Part shown: in pieces, positions 17,419 to 26,321 of the stretch
How the letters are laid out: the number at the start of each line of letters is the position of its first letter
How positions within the stretch are numbered: position 1 is the stretch's first letter
Source: Clostridia bacterium
Lineage (GTDB): Bacteria > Bacillota > Clostridia > Lachnospirales > Lachnospiraceae
DNA length: 64,000 nt
Reading direction: 5' to 3'
Assembly: GCA_910575725.1 (NCBI GenBank)
Contig: CAJTFE010000019.1
Span: 21,448-85,447, forward strand
Made by a program: the position numbers and the translations under genes
Notes under the pieces: generated by a model
The model's database searches: none
Seen by the model: the letters and a program-made list of their open reading frames with translations, nothing else
What the model was told of the DNA's origin: nothing

Positions 17419-18873
17419 ATGGAAAAGGTTCGGACAAGATTTGCGCCCAGCCCCACAGGCCGGATGCATGTGGGGAATTTAAGGACGGCGTTGTATGCAT
17501 ATTTGATTGCAAAGCATGAGGGAGGCGATTTTCTCCTTCGGATTGAGGATACGGATCAGGAGCGCCTGGTGGAGGGAGCAGTGGATATTATTTACCGGAC
17601 TCTTGAGAAGGCTGGGCTTAAGCACGATGAGGGGCCGGATAAGGACGGAGGAGTTGGCCCCTATGTCCAGAGTGAGCGGCAGGCGGCTGGAATTTATCTG
17701 GAATATGCCAGGAAGCTGATTGAAAAGGGCGAGGCTTACTATTGCTTCTGCGATAAGGAACGCCTGGAATCCCTGAAAACCGAGGTGGCAGGCAAGGAGA
17801 TTGTGATCTATGATAAGCATTGCCTTTCTCTGAGCAAGGAAGAGGTGGAGGAGAAGCTGGCAGCCGGTATTCCCTATGTAATCCGCCAGAATAATCCCAC
17901 AGAGGGGACGACTACCTTCCAGGATGATATTTACGGCGCCATCAGCGTGGACAATGCAGAACTGGATGATATGATTCTCATTAAGTCGGACGGCTATCCC
18001 ACCTACAATTTTGCAAATGTGGTGGATGACCATCTCATGGGAATTACCCATGTAGTCCGGGGAAACGAGTACCTTTCTTCTTCGCCGAAGTATAACCGGC
18101 TCTATGAGGCCTTTGGCTGGGAGATTCCCACCTATGTGCACTGTCCGCTGATTACGGACGAGGAGCATAAGAAGCTGTCTAAGCGCTGCGGTCATTGCTC
18201 CTTTGAGGATCTGCTGGAACAGGGCTTTCTGCCGGAGACGATTATTAACTTTGTGGCTCTGCTTGGCTGGAGCCCGGAGGAGGATCGGGAGATATACAGC
18301 CTGGAGGAGCTGGTTAAGGTTTTTGACTACCACCATATGAGCAAGGCTCCTTCTGTGTTTGATTACACCAAGTTGAAGTGGATGAACGGCGAGTATCTCA
18401 AGGCCATGGATTTTGATGTGTTCTATGAGATGGCTCTGCCTTATCTGAAGGAGGCAGTTACAAAAGACTATGATCTGAAAAAGATTGCGGCCATGGTGAA
18501 AACGAGGATTGAGGTGTTCCCGGATATTCCGGCCCTGATTGACTTTTTTGAGGAGCTTCCGGAGTATGATACAGCCATGTATACCCACAAGAAGATGAAA
18601 ACCTCTGCCGAAAGCTCTTTGGAGGTACTTCAGGAGCTGCTTCCCCTGCTGGAGGCACAGGAGGATTACAGCAATGACGCTCTGTATGCGCTGCTGACGG
18701 ACTATGCAGCCAAGAAGGGATGCAAGAACGGCTATGTACTGTGGCCGGTGCGCACGGCTGTGTCAGGAAAGCAGATGACGCCCTGCGGCGCTACGGAGAT
18801 GATGGAGATTGTGGGGAAAGAGGAATCCTTAAAGCGGATCCGCAGAGCTATTGAACTGTTAGAAAACGTATAG
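17419..18873 (+). CDS. gltX: Glutamate--tRNA ligase
   Basis: A 484-residue class I aminoacyl-tRNA synthetase that charges tRNA-Glu, and possibly tRNA-Gln in organisms using the amidotransferase route. The HIGH-type motif is RMHVG (15-19) after FAPSPTG, and the KMSKS-type motif is KLSKR (252-256). The C-terminal anticodon-binding domain is about 330-484. Between the motifs [13 protein letters not shown] and [13 protein letters not shown] are family-typical. GGAGAGAG precedes the ATG. It is followed 32 bases later by a helicase gene on the same strand. Confidence 0.95.
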   Translation: MEKVRTRFAPSPTGRMHVGNLRTALYAYLIAKHEGGDFLLRIEDTDQERLVEGAVDIIYRTLEKAGLKHDEGPDKDGGVGPYVQSERQAAGIYLEYARKLIEKGEAYYCFCDKERLESLKTEVAGKEIVIYDKHCLSLSKEEVEEKLAAGIPYVIRQNNPTEGTTTFQDDIYGAISVDNAELDDMILIKSDGYPTYNFANVVDDHLMGITHVVRGNEYLSSSPKYNRLYEAFGWEIPTYVHCPLITDEEHKKLSKRCGHCSFEDLLEQGFLPETIINFVALLGWSPEEDREIYSLEELVKVFDYHHMSKAPSVFDYTKLKWMNGEYLKAMDFDVFYEMALPYLKEAVTKDYDLKKIAAMVKTRIEVFPDIPALIDFFEELPEYDTAMYTHKKMKTSAESSLEVLQELLPLLEAQEDYSNDALYALLTDYAAKKGCKNGYVLWPVRTAVSGKQMTPCGATEMMEIVGKEESLKRIRRAIELLENV

Positions 18874-18905
18874 AATGATTTGTTTTTTATGGAAAAGGTC
18901 TATTT

Positions 18906-20735
18906 ATGAATCAATTATCCAATGCACAGCGTCGGGCCGCCTCTCATGTGGACGGCCCCATGCTGGTTCTGGCCGGGCCGGGAAGCGGTAAGACGACCGT
19001 GATTACCCGAAGAACCCGGTATCTCATTGAGGACTGTCATGTGAAGCCCTCGGAAATCCTGGTGATTACCTTTACAAAAGCAGCGGCAAAGGAAATGCGC
19101 GAGCGTTTCCTGCGGCAGACAAAGAGCGGTGGGACGAAGGTGTCTTTCGGAACCTTTCATGCGGTCTTTTTTCAGATCCTAAAGCTGGCCTACGGCTATG
19201 GGGCGGAAAATATTCTTCGGGAGGAGCAAAAATACCAGTTTCTGCGCGACAGCGTCCGCAAGGCGAACCTGGAGCTTGATGATGAGACGGAGTTCCTGTC
19301 CGACGCAGCGGCGGAAATCAGCCGGGTGAAGAACGAGCGCTGCGATTTGAATACCTATCATGCGTCTGTCTGCAATTCTGCTGTTTTCAAGAAGATTTAT
19401 GACGATTATGATAACCGCCTGCGCAGAAACAATCTTATTGATTTTGATGATATGCTGGTGTACTGCTATGAGCTCCTTCGGGAACGGCCGGATATCTTAG
19501 GGGCCTGGCAGAGGAAGTACCGCTATATCCTGGTGGATGAGTTCCAGGATATCAATCAGCTTCAGTATGATATTGTGCGGCTTCTGGCTGCGCCGGAGGA
19601 TAATCTGTTTATTGTGGGGGATGACGACCAGTCTATCTATCGGTTCCGGGGAGCGAAGCCGCAGATTATGCTGAATTTTGAGAAGGATTATCCCAAGGCT
19701 CAGAAAGTTGTGCTGGATGCGAATTTTCGCTCTACAGCGGAGATTGTAAAGGGAGCCGGGAAGGTGATCGGGCATAACAAGGAGCGGTTTCCCAAGGAGA
19801 TTTATGCGGCGAAGGGAGACGGATTTGACATTTTGACCCATGAATTTTCCGGGCAGGAGGAGGAAAATGCCTGTATTGTAGATAAGATTAAGGCTTATGC
19901 GGCCAAGGGAGGGGCTTATTCGGATATTGCCGTTCTTTTTCGGACCAATACCCAGCCGCGGCTTCTGGTGGAGGAGCTGATGTCGGCAGGGATTCCTTTC
20001 CGTATGCGCGACCGGCTGCCGAATCTTTATGATCACTGGATTGTGAAGGATATATTTACTTATATCCGGCTGGCCCAGGGGAGCAGGAAGCGGAGTGATT
20101 TCCTGCAGATTATGAACCGGCCGAAGCGGTATATCGGGAGGGAATGCCTGGAAGAAGAAGAAATTGCCTGGGAGGTGCTTTTGTGCTGCTATGAGGAAAA
20201 GCCCTGGGTGGCAGAGCGGATTGAGAAGCTGCAGTCGGATCTGAAGATGATTGGGAGATTGAGTCCTTTTGGGGCGATCCATTATATTCGGAATATTGTG
20301 GGGTATGAGGAGTATCTTAGGGAGTATGCAGAGTATCGGAACCGGAAGGCGGAGGATCTTCTGGAGATTCTGGACGAGCTGCAGGCCCTTTCGAAGGGAT
20401 TCCAGACTTTTGGGGAGTGGTCTGCCCATATTGAGGAGTATAAGAAGGAATTGGAACGGCAGGCGAAGGCGCAGGAGAGGGAGAGTAATAGTGTGTCTGT
20501 GGCTACCATGCACAGCAGTAAGGGGCTTGAGTACCGGATTGTGTTTATTCCGGATGCCAATGAAGGGGTGACGCCTCATAAGAGGGCGGTGCTTGATGAG
20601 GATGTTGAGGAGGAGCGGCGGCTGTTTTATGTGGCTATGACAAGGGCGAAGGAGCTGTTGTATGTTTTTTCGGTGAAGAAGATGTATAACCGGGGGGTGG
20701 AGCGGTCGCGGTTTTTGGAGGAGCTGTTGGAGTGA
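18906..20735 (+). CDS. UvrD/PcrA-type superfamily I DNA helicase
   Basis: A 609-residue 3'-5' helicase. Motif I is GPGSGKT (24-30), motif Ia ITFTKAAAKEMRER, motif II ILVDEFQDIN, motif III VGDDDQSIYRFRGA, motif IV LDANFRS, motif V TMHSSKGLEYRIVFIPD and motif VI EERRLFYVAMTRAKELL. It is shorter than PcrA (about 720-740 residues), lacking the usual C-terminal extension, so it may be a PcrA-like accessory helicase instead of PcrA itself. The 3' third has an unusually high share of G on the coding strand. It ends just before the long palindrome at 20737. Confidence 0.88.
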   Translation: MNQLSNAQRRAASHVDGPMLVLAGPGSGKTTVITRRTRYLIEDCHVKPSEILVITFTKAAAKEMRERFLRQTKSGGTKVSFGTFHAVFFQILKLAYGYGAENILREEQKYQFLRDSVRKANLELDDETEFLSDAAAEISRVKNERCDLNTYHASVCNSAVFKKIYDDYDNRLRRNNLIDFDDMLVYCYELLRERPDILGAWQRKYRYILVDEFQDINQLQYDIVRLLAAPEDNLFIVGDDDQSIYRFRGAKPQIMLNFEKDYPKAQKVVLDANFRSTAEIVKGAGKVIGHNKERFPKEIYAAKGDGFDILTHEFSGQEEENACIVDKIKAYAAKGGAYSDIAVLFRTNTQPRLLVEELMSAGIPFRMRDRLPNLYDHWIVKDIFTYIRLAQGSRKRSDFLQIMNRPKRYIGRECLEEEEIAWEVLLCCYEEKPWVAERIEKLQSDLKMIGRLSPFGAIHYIRNIVGYEEYLREYAEYRNRKAEDLLEILDELQALSKGFQTFGEWSAHIEEYKKELERQAKAQERESNSVSVATMHSSKGLEYRIVFIPDANEGVTPHKRAVLDEDVEEERRLFYVAMTRAKELLYVFSVKKMYNRGVERSRFLEELLE

Positions 20736-20736
20736 A

Positions 20737-20968
20737 GGGGACGGACGGGGATGAAGCCGAATAAGACAGCAGATTTTCCATATCCTGTGTTCGGACGGTT
20801 CACGTACAGGTGTCTGCTCTGGATGTACATTGCATTTTTGGTTTTTGCGTGGGTTTTGGTTTTGGGCAATGTTCATCCATATCAGACGCCTGTGCGTGAA
20901 CAGCCGGACACTAGATATTGGAAAATCTGCTGTCTTATTCGGCTTCATCCCCTGACTGTGGGGGTGGG
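20737..20968. repeat. Long palindromic element, family B copy 1
   Basis: Fills the gap after the helicase gene. The conserved outer flank GGGGACGGAC (20737-20746) is followed by a 34-bp arm (20747-20780) whose exact reverse complement lies at 20919-20952. Between them is a core (20781-20918) that is itself mostly self-complementary (GTTCGGACGGTTCACGTACA against TGTGCGTGAACAGCCGGAC), with a GGATGTACATTG / CAATGTTCATCC inner stem and a GT-rich apex. Core and flanks recur at 39577-39830 but the arms there are different. Short frames inside are not believable genes. Confidence 0.8.
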
Positions 20969-21056
20969 AAGAAGGGGGAGCGTTTGGGTTTTGGTTGTTT
21001 TTGGGGTGGGTTTGGGGTAGAATGTAGGTGGAGAATGATGAAGGGGAGGGATTGGT

Positions 21057-21737
21057 ATGTTTTTTGTGTCGTTGACGGAGTGGAGTTTGGGGAATGTGGT
21101 GCTGCGGATGGTGGCGGCGCTGCTGCTTGGAGGGCTTATTGGGATTGACCGGGGGGCTAAGAAGAGAGGGGGAGGGGCGCGGACGGATGCGGCGGTGTGT
21201 CTGGGGGCGGCTATGGTGATGATGACGGCTCAGTATATGGATATTGTGTTTCCGGGGAGTACGGATATCTCGCGGATGGCGGCTCAGGTGGTGAGCGGCG
21301 TGGGATTTCTGGGAGCGGGCTCTATTATTGTGGCTGGGCGTCAGGTGAAGGGGCTTACTTCTGCGGCCAGTATCTGGATCTGTGCCTGTGTGGGGCTGGC
21401 GGCTGGTATTGGTTTTGTGGATGGGGCGATATTGGTGACGGCGGTTCTTTTGGTTGGGCTGCATTTACTGCCTTTTGCGGAGGAGAAGGCTTATCAGTAT
21501 TCCAGATATGCCAGGCTGTACATAGAGGGGGAGGAAAACAGGACGGCTTCTGTCCTGCTTAGCAGGCTGAAGGCGGACGGATGTAAGATAGATATGTATG
21601 ATGTGGACAAGCCTAAGACTGGGGGGCAGTCTTTTACGATCCGCATGACGATCTATATTCCCTACAGGCTGAATAAGCAGGAGTATCTGCAGAAGCTGTC
21701 GGAGATTGAAGGGGTTATGTTTGTGGATGTGATATAA
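21057..21737 (+). CDS. MgtC/SapB-family membrane protein
   Basis: A 226-residue protein with four or five helices in the first 140 residues, including VVLRMVAALLLGGLIGIDRG, ARTDAAVCLGAAMVMMTAQY and VSGVGFLGAGSIIV, which are MgtC hallmarks. A C-terminal ACT-like domain spans about 150-226. MgtC proteins modulate ATP synthase or magnesium homeostasis under stress. Its stop is 8 bases from the convergent regulator gene at 21746. The coding strand is very rich in G. GGGAGGGATTGGT precedes the ATG. Confidence 0.85.
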   Translation: MFFVSLTEWSLGNVVLRMVAALLLGGLIGIDRGAKKRGGGARTDAAVCLGAAMVMMTAQYMDIVFPGSTDISRMAAQVVSGVGFLGAGSIIVAGRQVKGLTSAASIWICACVGLAAGIGFVDGAILVTAVLLVGLHLLPFAEEKAYQYSRYARLYIEGEENRTASVLLSRLKADGCKIDMYDVDKPKTGGQSFTIRMTIYIPYRLNKQEYLQKLSEIEGVMFVDVI

Positions 21738-21745
21738 CCGGAAAC

Positions 21746-22837
21746 TCACGGCAAAATACTGCAGACAGAGTCCCGTTCCACCAGATATGGCTGGAATACC
21801 ATGCTGCCCTCAAAAGAGGGATCGTCGATAATCCGCAGCAGATTTCTGGCGGCGGTGTAACCGATGTGGGTCGGATCCTGGTGAAGGGAGGTAAGCTTCA
21901 CCGGGTTTGTCTCGCACAGGTAGGAATCGTCAAAGCCGATGATGGAGATATCCTCGGGCACCCGGCAGCCGGACTGGGTGAGCAGCTGGTACAGGTTGAC
22001 GGCGGCGCTGTCGTTGAAGCAGAAAAAGGAGGTTGTCTTTTTGGCAAGCTCCAGGATTCTGGAATCGTCCGCAGAAAAGATGGATTCCTTTTCGTTATGG
22101 CTGAACCACAGAACCGATTCAAAGGTGACGGGTGCGCTGCTGTAGTTGAGTGCTTCCGTAAAACCAGCGTAGCGCATACACCCAGAATATTCTTCGCTGT
22201 TCATAATGGATACAAAGGAAGTGTGCCCTTTCCGGATAAGATATTCCGCAGCCAGCTTTCCGCCCATATAATCATCGGTGATCACGCTGGGAATATTGAG
22301 AAAGGGAATCCGGTTGCCCATGAAAATGCAGGGAATCCGGTTTGCCTCTATATAGCGGTACAAAAACTGATTCGTATAGATGTGGGCGCTGTCGGAAGGA
22401 AACAGAAGGATGCCGGCATAGTCATTCTGAAATGCTTCCTTCAAAAGGGAGGCCTCCGCCTTGGGATTGTAATTGGACAGCTTAATAGTTAGTGTGTAGC
22501 CGGTATCCTGAAGGGCCTGCTCGATGCCGTTGATGCTTTTCAGAAAATAAAAATGTTCCGCCCGGGAAGCAATCAGAAGAATCTGTCTGGAATTGCTGAT
22601 ATAGGGCATGGGGGCGGCTAAGGTGCGGACAAAGCAGCCCTTTCCCTGGAAACGGCAGATGAGCCCGTCTGTCTCAAGCTGTTCCAGAGCTTTCCGGGCC
22701 ATATAGCGGCTGACGCCATACTGTTCAATGAGTTCGCTTTCGGAGGGAAGCTTGTCCTCCGGAAGAAAAGTACGGTTTTCTATTTTGATTCTTAAATCAT
22801 CATATATATATTCAAATTTCTTATTTATTTTTCCCAT
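21746..22837 (-). CDS. GntR-type HTH / LacI-type sugar-binding regulator (AraR-like layout)
   Basis: A 363-residue regulator. Residues 5-72 are a GntR winged helix (LPSESELIEQYGVSRYMARK, ALEQLETDGLICR, GKGCFV). Residues about 85-360 are a periplasmic-binding-protein fold as in LacI (GILLFPSD, IPCIFMGNRIPF, VITDDYMGGKLAAEYLI, FFCFNDSAAVNLYQLLTQSG, ISIIGFDDSYLC). This layout matches AraR and relatives, which repress sugar genes and are released by the sugar. It is divergent from the SIS-ROK-ABC locus, and three similar operator boxes lie between them. Confidence 0.88.
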   Translation of the reverse strand: MGKINKKFEYIYDDLRIKIENRTFLPEDKLPSESELIEQYGVSRYMARKALEQLETDGLICRFQGKGCFVRTLAAPMPYISNSRQILLIASRAEHFYFLKSINGIEQALQDTGYTLTIKLSNYNPKAEASLLKEAFQNDYAGILLFPSDSAHIYTNQFLYRYIEANRIPCIFMGNRIPFLNIPSVITDDYMGGKLAAEYLIRKGHTSFVSIMNSEEYSGCMRYAGFTEALNYSSAPVTFESVLWFSHNEKESIFSADDSRILELAKKTTSFFCFNDSAAVNLYQLLTQSGCRVPEDISIIGFDDSYLCETNPVKLTSLHQDPTHIGYTAARNLLRIIDDPSFEGSMVFQPYLVERDSVCSILP

Positions 22838-22968
22838 GACAGTCTCTTTTCAGTAATTTGTTCAAATCCACAGCTCACAGGAAATACGCTCTCTTTTTTT
22901 CAGAGGGCGCTGCGTCAGGAAGTAAGACAGCTTCTGTGGGCTGCAGGAGGCAATTTTATACAGATTTT

Positions 22969-22997
22969 ATTATACACGCAGAAAAGTGTAAAATCAA
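22969..22997 (-). promoter_or_regulatory. Promoter of the GntR/LacI regulator
   Basis: On the minus strand TTGATT (22997-22992), 17-base spacer, TATAAT (22974-22969). An operator-like box lies just upstream at 23026-23041, which suggests autoregulation. Confidence 0.6.
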
Positions 22998-23025
22998 TAA
23001 AAGCAGATAAATTAATTACGCCCAT

Positions 23026-23041
23026 ACTTATTCGAAAATGT
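23026..23041. promoter_or_regulatory. Operator-like box O1
   Basis: ACTTATTCGAAAATGT matches the main operator ACTTATTCGTATAAGT at 13 of 16 positions. It sits about 30 bases upstream of the regulator's own -35. Confidence 0.45.
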
Positions 23042-23104
23042 TACTAAAAACAAATAAGTTATTTTGTGAAAATGTCTGAAAAACACGAAAAATGTAAATA
23101 TTTA

Positions 23105-23133
23105 TTGACTTTAGCGATAAAACTAAATATAAT
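23105..23133 (+). promoter_or_regulatory. Promoter of the SIS-ROK-ABC operon
   Basis: TTGACT (23105-23110), 17-base spacer, TATAAT (23128-23133), a near-consensus promoter. The palindromic operator begins 6 bases after the -10, so a bound repressor would cover the start site. Confidence 0.8.
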
Positions 23134-23141
23134 CATAATTA

Positions 23142-23157
23142 ACTTATTCGTATAAGT
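23142..23157. promoter_or_regulatory. Main operator O2 (palindrome)
   Basis: ACTTATTCGTATAAGT lies in a larger palindrome (23139-23160) with 9-bp arms TTAACTTAT / ATAAGTTAA around a central CG. Its place over the expected transcription start fits repression by the divergent GntR/LacI-type protein. Confidence 0.7.
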
Positions 23158-23165
23158 TAATTCGA

Positions 23166-23178
23166 TTATTTGAATAAG
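23166..23178. promoter_or_regulatory. Operator-like box O3
   Basis: TTATTTGAATAAG matches the inner part of O2 at 11 of 13 positions and begins 8 bases after it. It could bind a second dimer. Confidence 0.4.
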
Positions 23179-23202
23179 ATAAAGATATCCGGAGATAAGA
23201 GT

Positions 23203-23784
23203 ATGAAAAGTACATTTAAAAAAGCGGCAGAAAGCCTTGTGGCAAGCCTGATGACCCATGAAGAACAGTATATACAGCCTCTGGAGAAGTGCATAGAAGT
23301 GTCGGCAGAGGCAGTTGGAAGACGGAGCTGCATTTTCGTGTGCGGCAACGGAGGGAGCGCGGCGACGGCTTCCCATATTGCCAACGACTTGTTGTGCCAT
23401 CTGAAAAACTGGAACAGAGAAAGCTATCGGATTCTTGCTTTGACGGACAATGTTTCTGCAATCACCTCTCTGACGAATGATTACGGTCCGGAGGAGATGT
23501 TTTCAAGGCAGCTTTCCGCCTTTGGGCAAAAGGGTGATATTCTCTGGGCCTTCAGCACCAGCGGCAATTCAAAGAACTGCGTAAAGGCATTTGAAAAGGC
23601 GGGGGAGCTTGGGATAACGACAGTCGGAATCACAGGGCGCAGCGGCGGAAGGATGAAAGAGCTGGCAGATATCTGGATACCGGTGGATTCCGATGAAGTG
23701 ACAAGGGTAGAGGAGCTTCATATGATTTATGCACACATTCTGGCGGAAAATATCGAAGCCATTGTGTCGCCGATGGAGGAATAG
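23203..23784 (+). CDS. SIS-domain sugar-phosphate isomerase, GmhA/DiaA-like (first copy)
   Basis: A 193-residue single SIS-domain protein. Sugar-phosphate binding motifs are CGNGGSAATASHIANDL and WAFSTSGNSKNCVKAFEKAG, followed by GITTVGITGRSGGRMKELAD. Length and motifs match the sedoheptulose-7-phosphate isomerase group more than MurQ or AgaS. The ATG at 23203 was preferred to a TTG at 23170 because CGGAGAT lies 8 bases upstream and the TTG overlaps operator O3. It is first in an operon with a ROK kinase, a ribose-type ABC transporter and a second SIS gene. Confidence 0.8.
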   Translation: MKSTFKKAAESLVASLMTHEEQYIQPLEKCIEVSAEAVGRRSCIFVCGNGGSAATASHIANDLLCHLKNWNRESYRILALTDNVSAITSLTNDYGPEEMFSRQLSAFGQKGDILWAFSTSGNSKNCVKAFEKAGELGITTVGITGRSGGRMKELADIWIPVDSDEVTRVEELHMIYAHILAENIEAIVSPMEE

Positions 23785-23796
23785 AGGGCCGTTACT

Positions 23797-24771
23797 ATGA
23801 AGAAGCATTTTATATTGGCGATTGAGACCGGCGGAACGAAGATTCAGTTAGTGCTGGGATCAGATAAGGGAGAGATTTTTTATCGATACCGCACCTGTGT
23901 GGAACGGGAAAAAGGATTTGAAGGAATTCTTGACCGGGTAACAGAAGCGCTGCCGTCTCTGATAAAAAAAGCGGCGGAGCTGGGCGGAACAATCTGCAGA
24001 ATCGGAATCGGCTTTGGCGGGCCAGTGCAGACGTCAACAGGAACTGCAATCTGGTCGGCGCAGATCGACGGCTGGGGGAATTTTCCGGTGGCGCAGTATT
24101 TTGAAGAAAAGACAGGGATTCCCACACGCCTGTACAATGACAGCAATGCCGCTGCCTGGGGAGAGTATTGCCTGGGAGCGGGGCGGGGGACGAATATTTT
24201 CTTTTACACCAATATCGGAAGCGGCGTGGGAGGCGGAATCGTAATAGACGGGAAGCTTTTTGACGGTCAGGGGTTCGGCGTGGCGGAATTCGGCCAGAGT
24301 TATCTGTACGATCCCTGTTATCAGGGAAGATCGATCTATCCGGTGAATCACATCGAGCGTATCTGCTCTGGGTGGGGAATTGAGGCAAGGCTGAGACGCG
24401 AAGCGATACCGGAAGATTCCATACTCCTGGAGCTGTGCGGACACAGACAGCAGGAGCTGGACTGCCGGATGTGGGGCCAGGGAATTCACAAGGGGGATGC
24501 TTTTTCCCTTAAGATTCTGGAAGAGACGGCGGAGTATTTTGCAATCGCTCTCTGTAATGTTTTGTGCTTTTACAGCCCGGAGGTGATTGCCGTAGGCGGA
24601 GGTGTTTCGCTGATTGGGGAGCCGCTGCTCGAACGGATCCGCCGCTATACGGAACAGTACGTGTACCAGAACTGCAAGGGAAGATACCGGATCGTCAAAA
24701 GCGAGTTGGATGAGGACGTGGTGCTGGCAGGAACGCTGCTGCTGACAGGAGCAGATGAAAGGACCCGGTGA
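23797..24771 (+). CDS. ROK-family sugar kinase
   Basis: A 324-residue ASKHA-fold kinase. Phosphate-1 motif is AIETGGTKIQLVLG, then IGIGFGGPVQTSTGTAI, RLYNDSNAAAWGEYCLGAG and NIGSGVGGGIV, with the adenosine motif VIAVGGGVSLIGEPLL. The zinc motif CxCGxxGC of many ROK proteins is replaced by CYQGRSIYPVNHIERICSG, so it belongs to a zinc-free or divergent subgroup. It probably phosphorylates the imported sugar at O6 before isomerisation by a SIS protein. It starts 12 bases after the first SIS gene. Confidence 0.85.
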   Translation: MKKHFILAIETGGTKIQLVLGSDKGEIFYRYRTCVEREKGFEGILDRVTEALPSLIKKAAELGGTICRIGIGFGGPVQTSTGTAIWSAQIDGWGNFPVAQYFEEKTGIPTRLYNDSNAAAWGEYCLGAGRGTNIFFYTNIGSGVGGGIVIDGKLFDGQGFGVAEFGQSYLYDPCYQGRSIYPVNHIERICSGWGIEARLRREAIPEDSILLELCGHRQQELDCRMWGQGIHKGDAFSLKILEETAEYFAIALCNVLCFYSPEVIAVGGGVSLIGEPLLERIRRYTEQYVYQNCKGRYRIVKSELDEDVVLAGTLLLTGADERTR

Positions 24772-24811
24772 TGCAGGGGCGGAACATTACGGGATTTAGA
24801 TGGAGGAAGGA

Positions 24812-26320
24812 ATGAGTAAGCAAGCAGATACTATACTGGAATTTAAGAATATTTCCAAAGAATTTCCAGGCGTCAAGGCGCTGAACGATGTCTCCTTCTC
24901 AATTAAACGAGGAACGATCCACTGCATTGTGGGAGAAAACGGCGCCGGAAAATCTACATTGATGAAGGTGATTGACGGGCTGTACAAACCGGAAAAGGGG
25001 ACGATTGAGTTTGACGGAAAGCCCTGGAATCCCAAGGGCAGCGCACAGGCCAGGCTGAAAGGAATCGCCATGATTCATCAGGAGCTGAATATTATCCCGG
25101 AGATGACCGTGGTGCAGAATATGTATCTGGGAAGGGAAGCATCCGGCCCTCTTAAGATTGCGCTGGATGATAAAAGGATGATGGGGGAAGCAAAAAAATA
25201 CCTGTCAGATCAGGGGCTGTCCTATGACTTGAATCTGAAAATGAAAGAGCTGTCCCTTGCAGATGCACAGATGATCGAGATCATCAAGGCAGTATCCTGT
25301 GACGCCAAGATTATTTTGATGGACGAGCCGACCTCTTCCCTTACGGAAAAAGAAGTAAAATACCTGATTGAGAAGATATTTGAGCTGAAAAAGCAGGGGA
25401 TCACGATTATTTTTATTTCTCACAAGCTGGACGAGGTATTCCATATTGCGGATTACATTTCGGTATTCCGGGACGGAGCCCACATTATGACCGGAAAGGC
25501 GTCGGAGTATTCCAGGGCGGCGCTGATTGAGAAAATGGTAGGACGGGAAATGAAAGAGGTTTTTCCGCCCAGGGATCCGAAGATAGGAGAAGTCCTGCTT
25601 AGGGTTGAGAATTTTAATAAAAAGGGCATCTTTGAGGACATTAATTTTGAAGTGAGAAAGGGAGAGATCCTGGGGATATCCGGCCTGGTCGGCGCGGGGA
25701 GAACGGAAATCGCCCGGGCCATGATAGGACTTGACTCAAAAGACAGTGGAGAGCTGTACTGTGAAGGGCAGAGGATGGAGATTCGCAATGTGAATGATTC
25801 CATCCGGCAGGGGATTGCCATGGTCTCGGAGGATCGCCGCCGGTACGGTTTGGTTCTGCTTCGCGACATTAAAGAAAACATTGCAATGGCGGCGCTGAAG
25901 CATGTATTTAAGAAGAAAGTCATCCCTCTTTCCAAGGAAAAGAGAATCGTCCATGACATGATGCAGAGATTTGCTATCAAAGCGCCTTCCGCGGCGGTAG
26001 AGACCAGAACTCTCTCCGGTGGAAATCAGCAGAAGGTAGTTCTGGCCAAATGGATGGCGGTAGCTCCAAGAGTGCTGATTATGGATGAACCCACCAGAGG
26101 GATTGATGTGGGAACAAAGTATGAGATCTATAAAATGATGAACGAAATGACGGATCAGGGAATGGCAATCATTATGATCAATTCTGATATGGAAGAGCTG
26201 CTGGGAATGAGCGACCGCATTCTGATTATCCGGCAGGGAAGGGTGGCCGGCGAGCTGTCCCGAGAGGAAGCGACGCCCGGAACGGTTATGAGCATGGCAG
26301 TGGGAGGGAATGGAGAATAA
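24812..26320 (+). CDS. Sugar ABC transporter ATP-binding protein, RbsA/MglA type
   Basis: A 502-residue double ATPase of the CUT2 family. The first half has Walker A GENGAGKST and Walker B KIILMDEPTSSLTE with a non-standard signature LSLADAQMIEIIKA, as is normal for the family. The second half has a degenerate Walker A SGLVGAGRTE, signature LSGGNQQKVVLAKW and Walker B VLIMDEPTRGIDVG. It drives the permease encoded next. The ATG at 24812 lies in GGAGGAAGGAATG. It works with the lipoprotein binding protein at 27357. Confidence 0.92.
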   Translation: MSKQADTILEFKNISKEFPGVKALNDVSFSIKRGTIHCIVGENGAGKSTLMKVIDGLYKPEKGTIEFDGKPWNPKGSAQARLKGIAMIHQELNIIPEMTVVQNMYLGREASGPLKIALDDKRMMGEAKKYLSDQGLSYDLNLKMKELSLADAQMIEIIKAVSCDAKIILMDEPTSSLTEKEVKYLIEKIFELKKQGITIIFISHKLDEVFHIADYISVFRDGAHIMTGKASEYSRAALIEKMVGREMKEVFPPRDPKIGEVLLRVENFNKKGIFEDINFEVRKGEILGISGLVGAGRTEIARAMIGLDSKDSGELYCEGQRMEIRNVNDSIRQGIAMVSEDRRRYGLVLLRDIKENIAMAALKHVFKKKVIPLSKEKRIVHDMMQRFAIKAPSAAVETRTLSGGNQQKVVLAKWMAVAPRVLIMDEPTRGIDVGTKYEIYKMMNEMTDQGMAIIMINSDMEELLGMSDRILIIRQGRVAGELSREEATPGTVMSMAVGGNGE

Positions 26321-26321
26321 G

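Noticed and set aside
17479..18588. A 369-codon frame opposite gltX
   Set aside because: Fully antisense to a clear synthetase gene, no ribosome site, no recognisable domain.
20751..21020. Short frames inside the family B palindrome, similar to small hypothetical proteins
   Set aside because: They arise from the hairpin itself and are readable on both strands; the repeated sequence explains the resemblance to other hypothetical proteins.
19497..21464. A 655-codon open frame on the minus strand across the helicase gene, the palindrome and the MgtC gene
   Set aside because: Its product is a low-complexity Arg/His/Pro/Leu string without domains, and it lies opposite two well-supported genes. 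The G-rich plus strand simply lacks stop codons in that frame.
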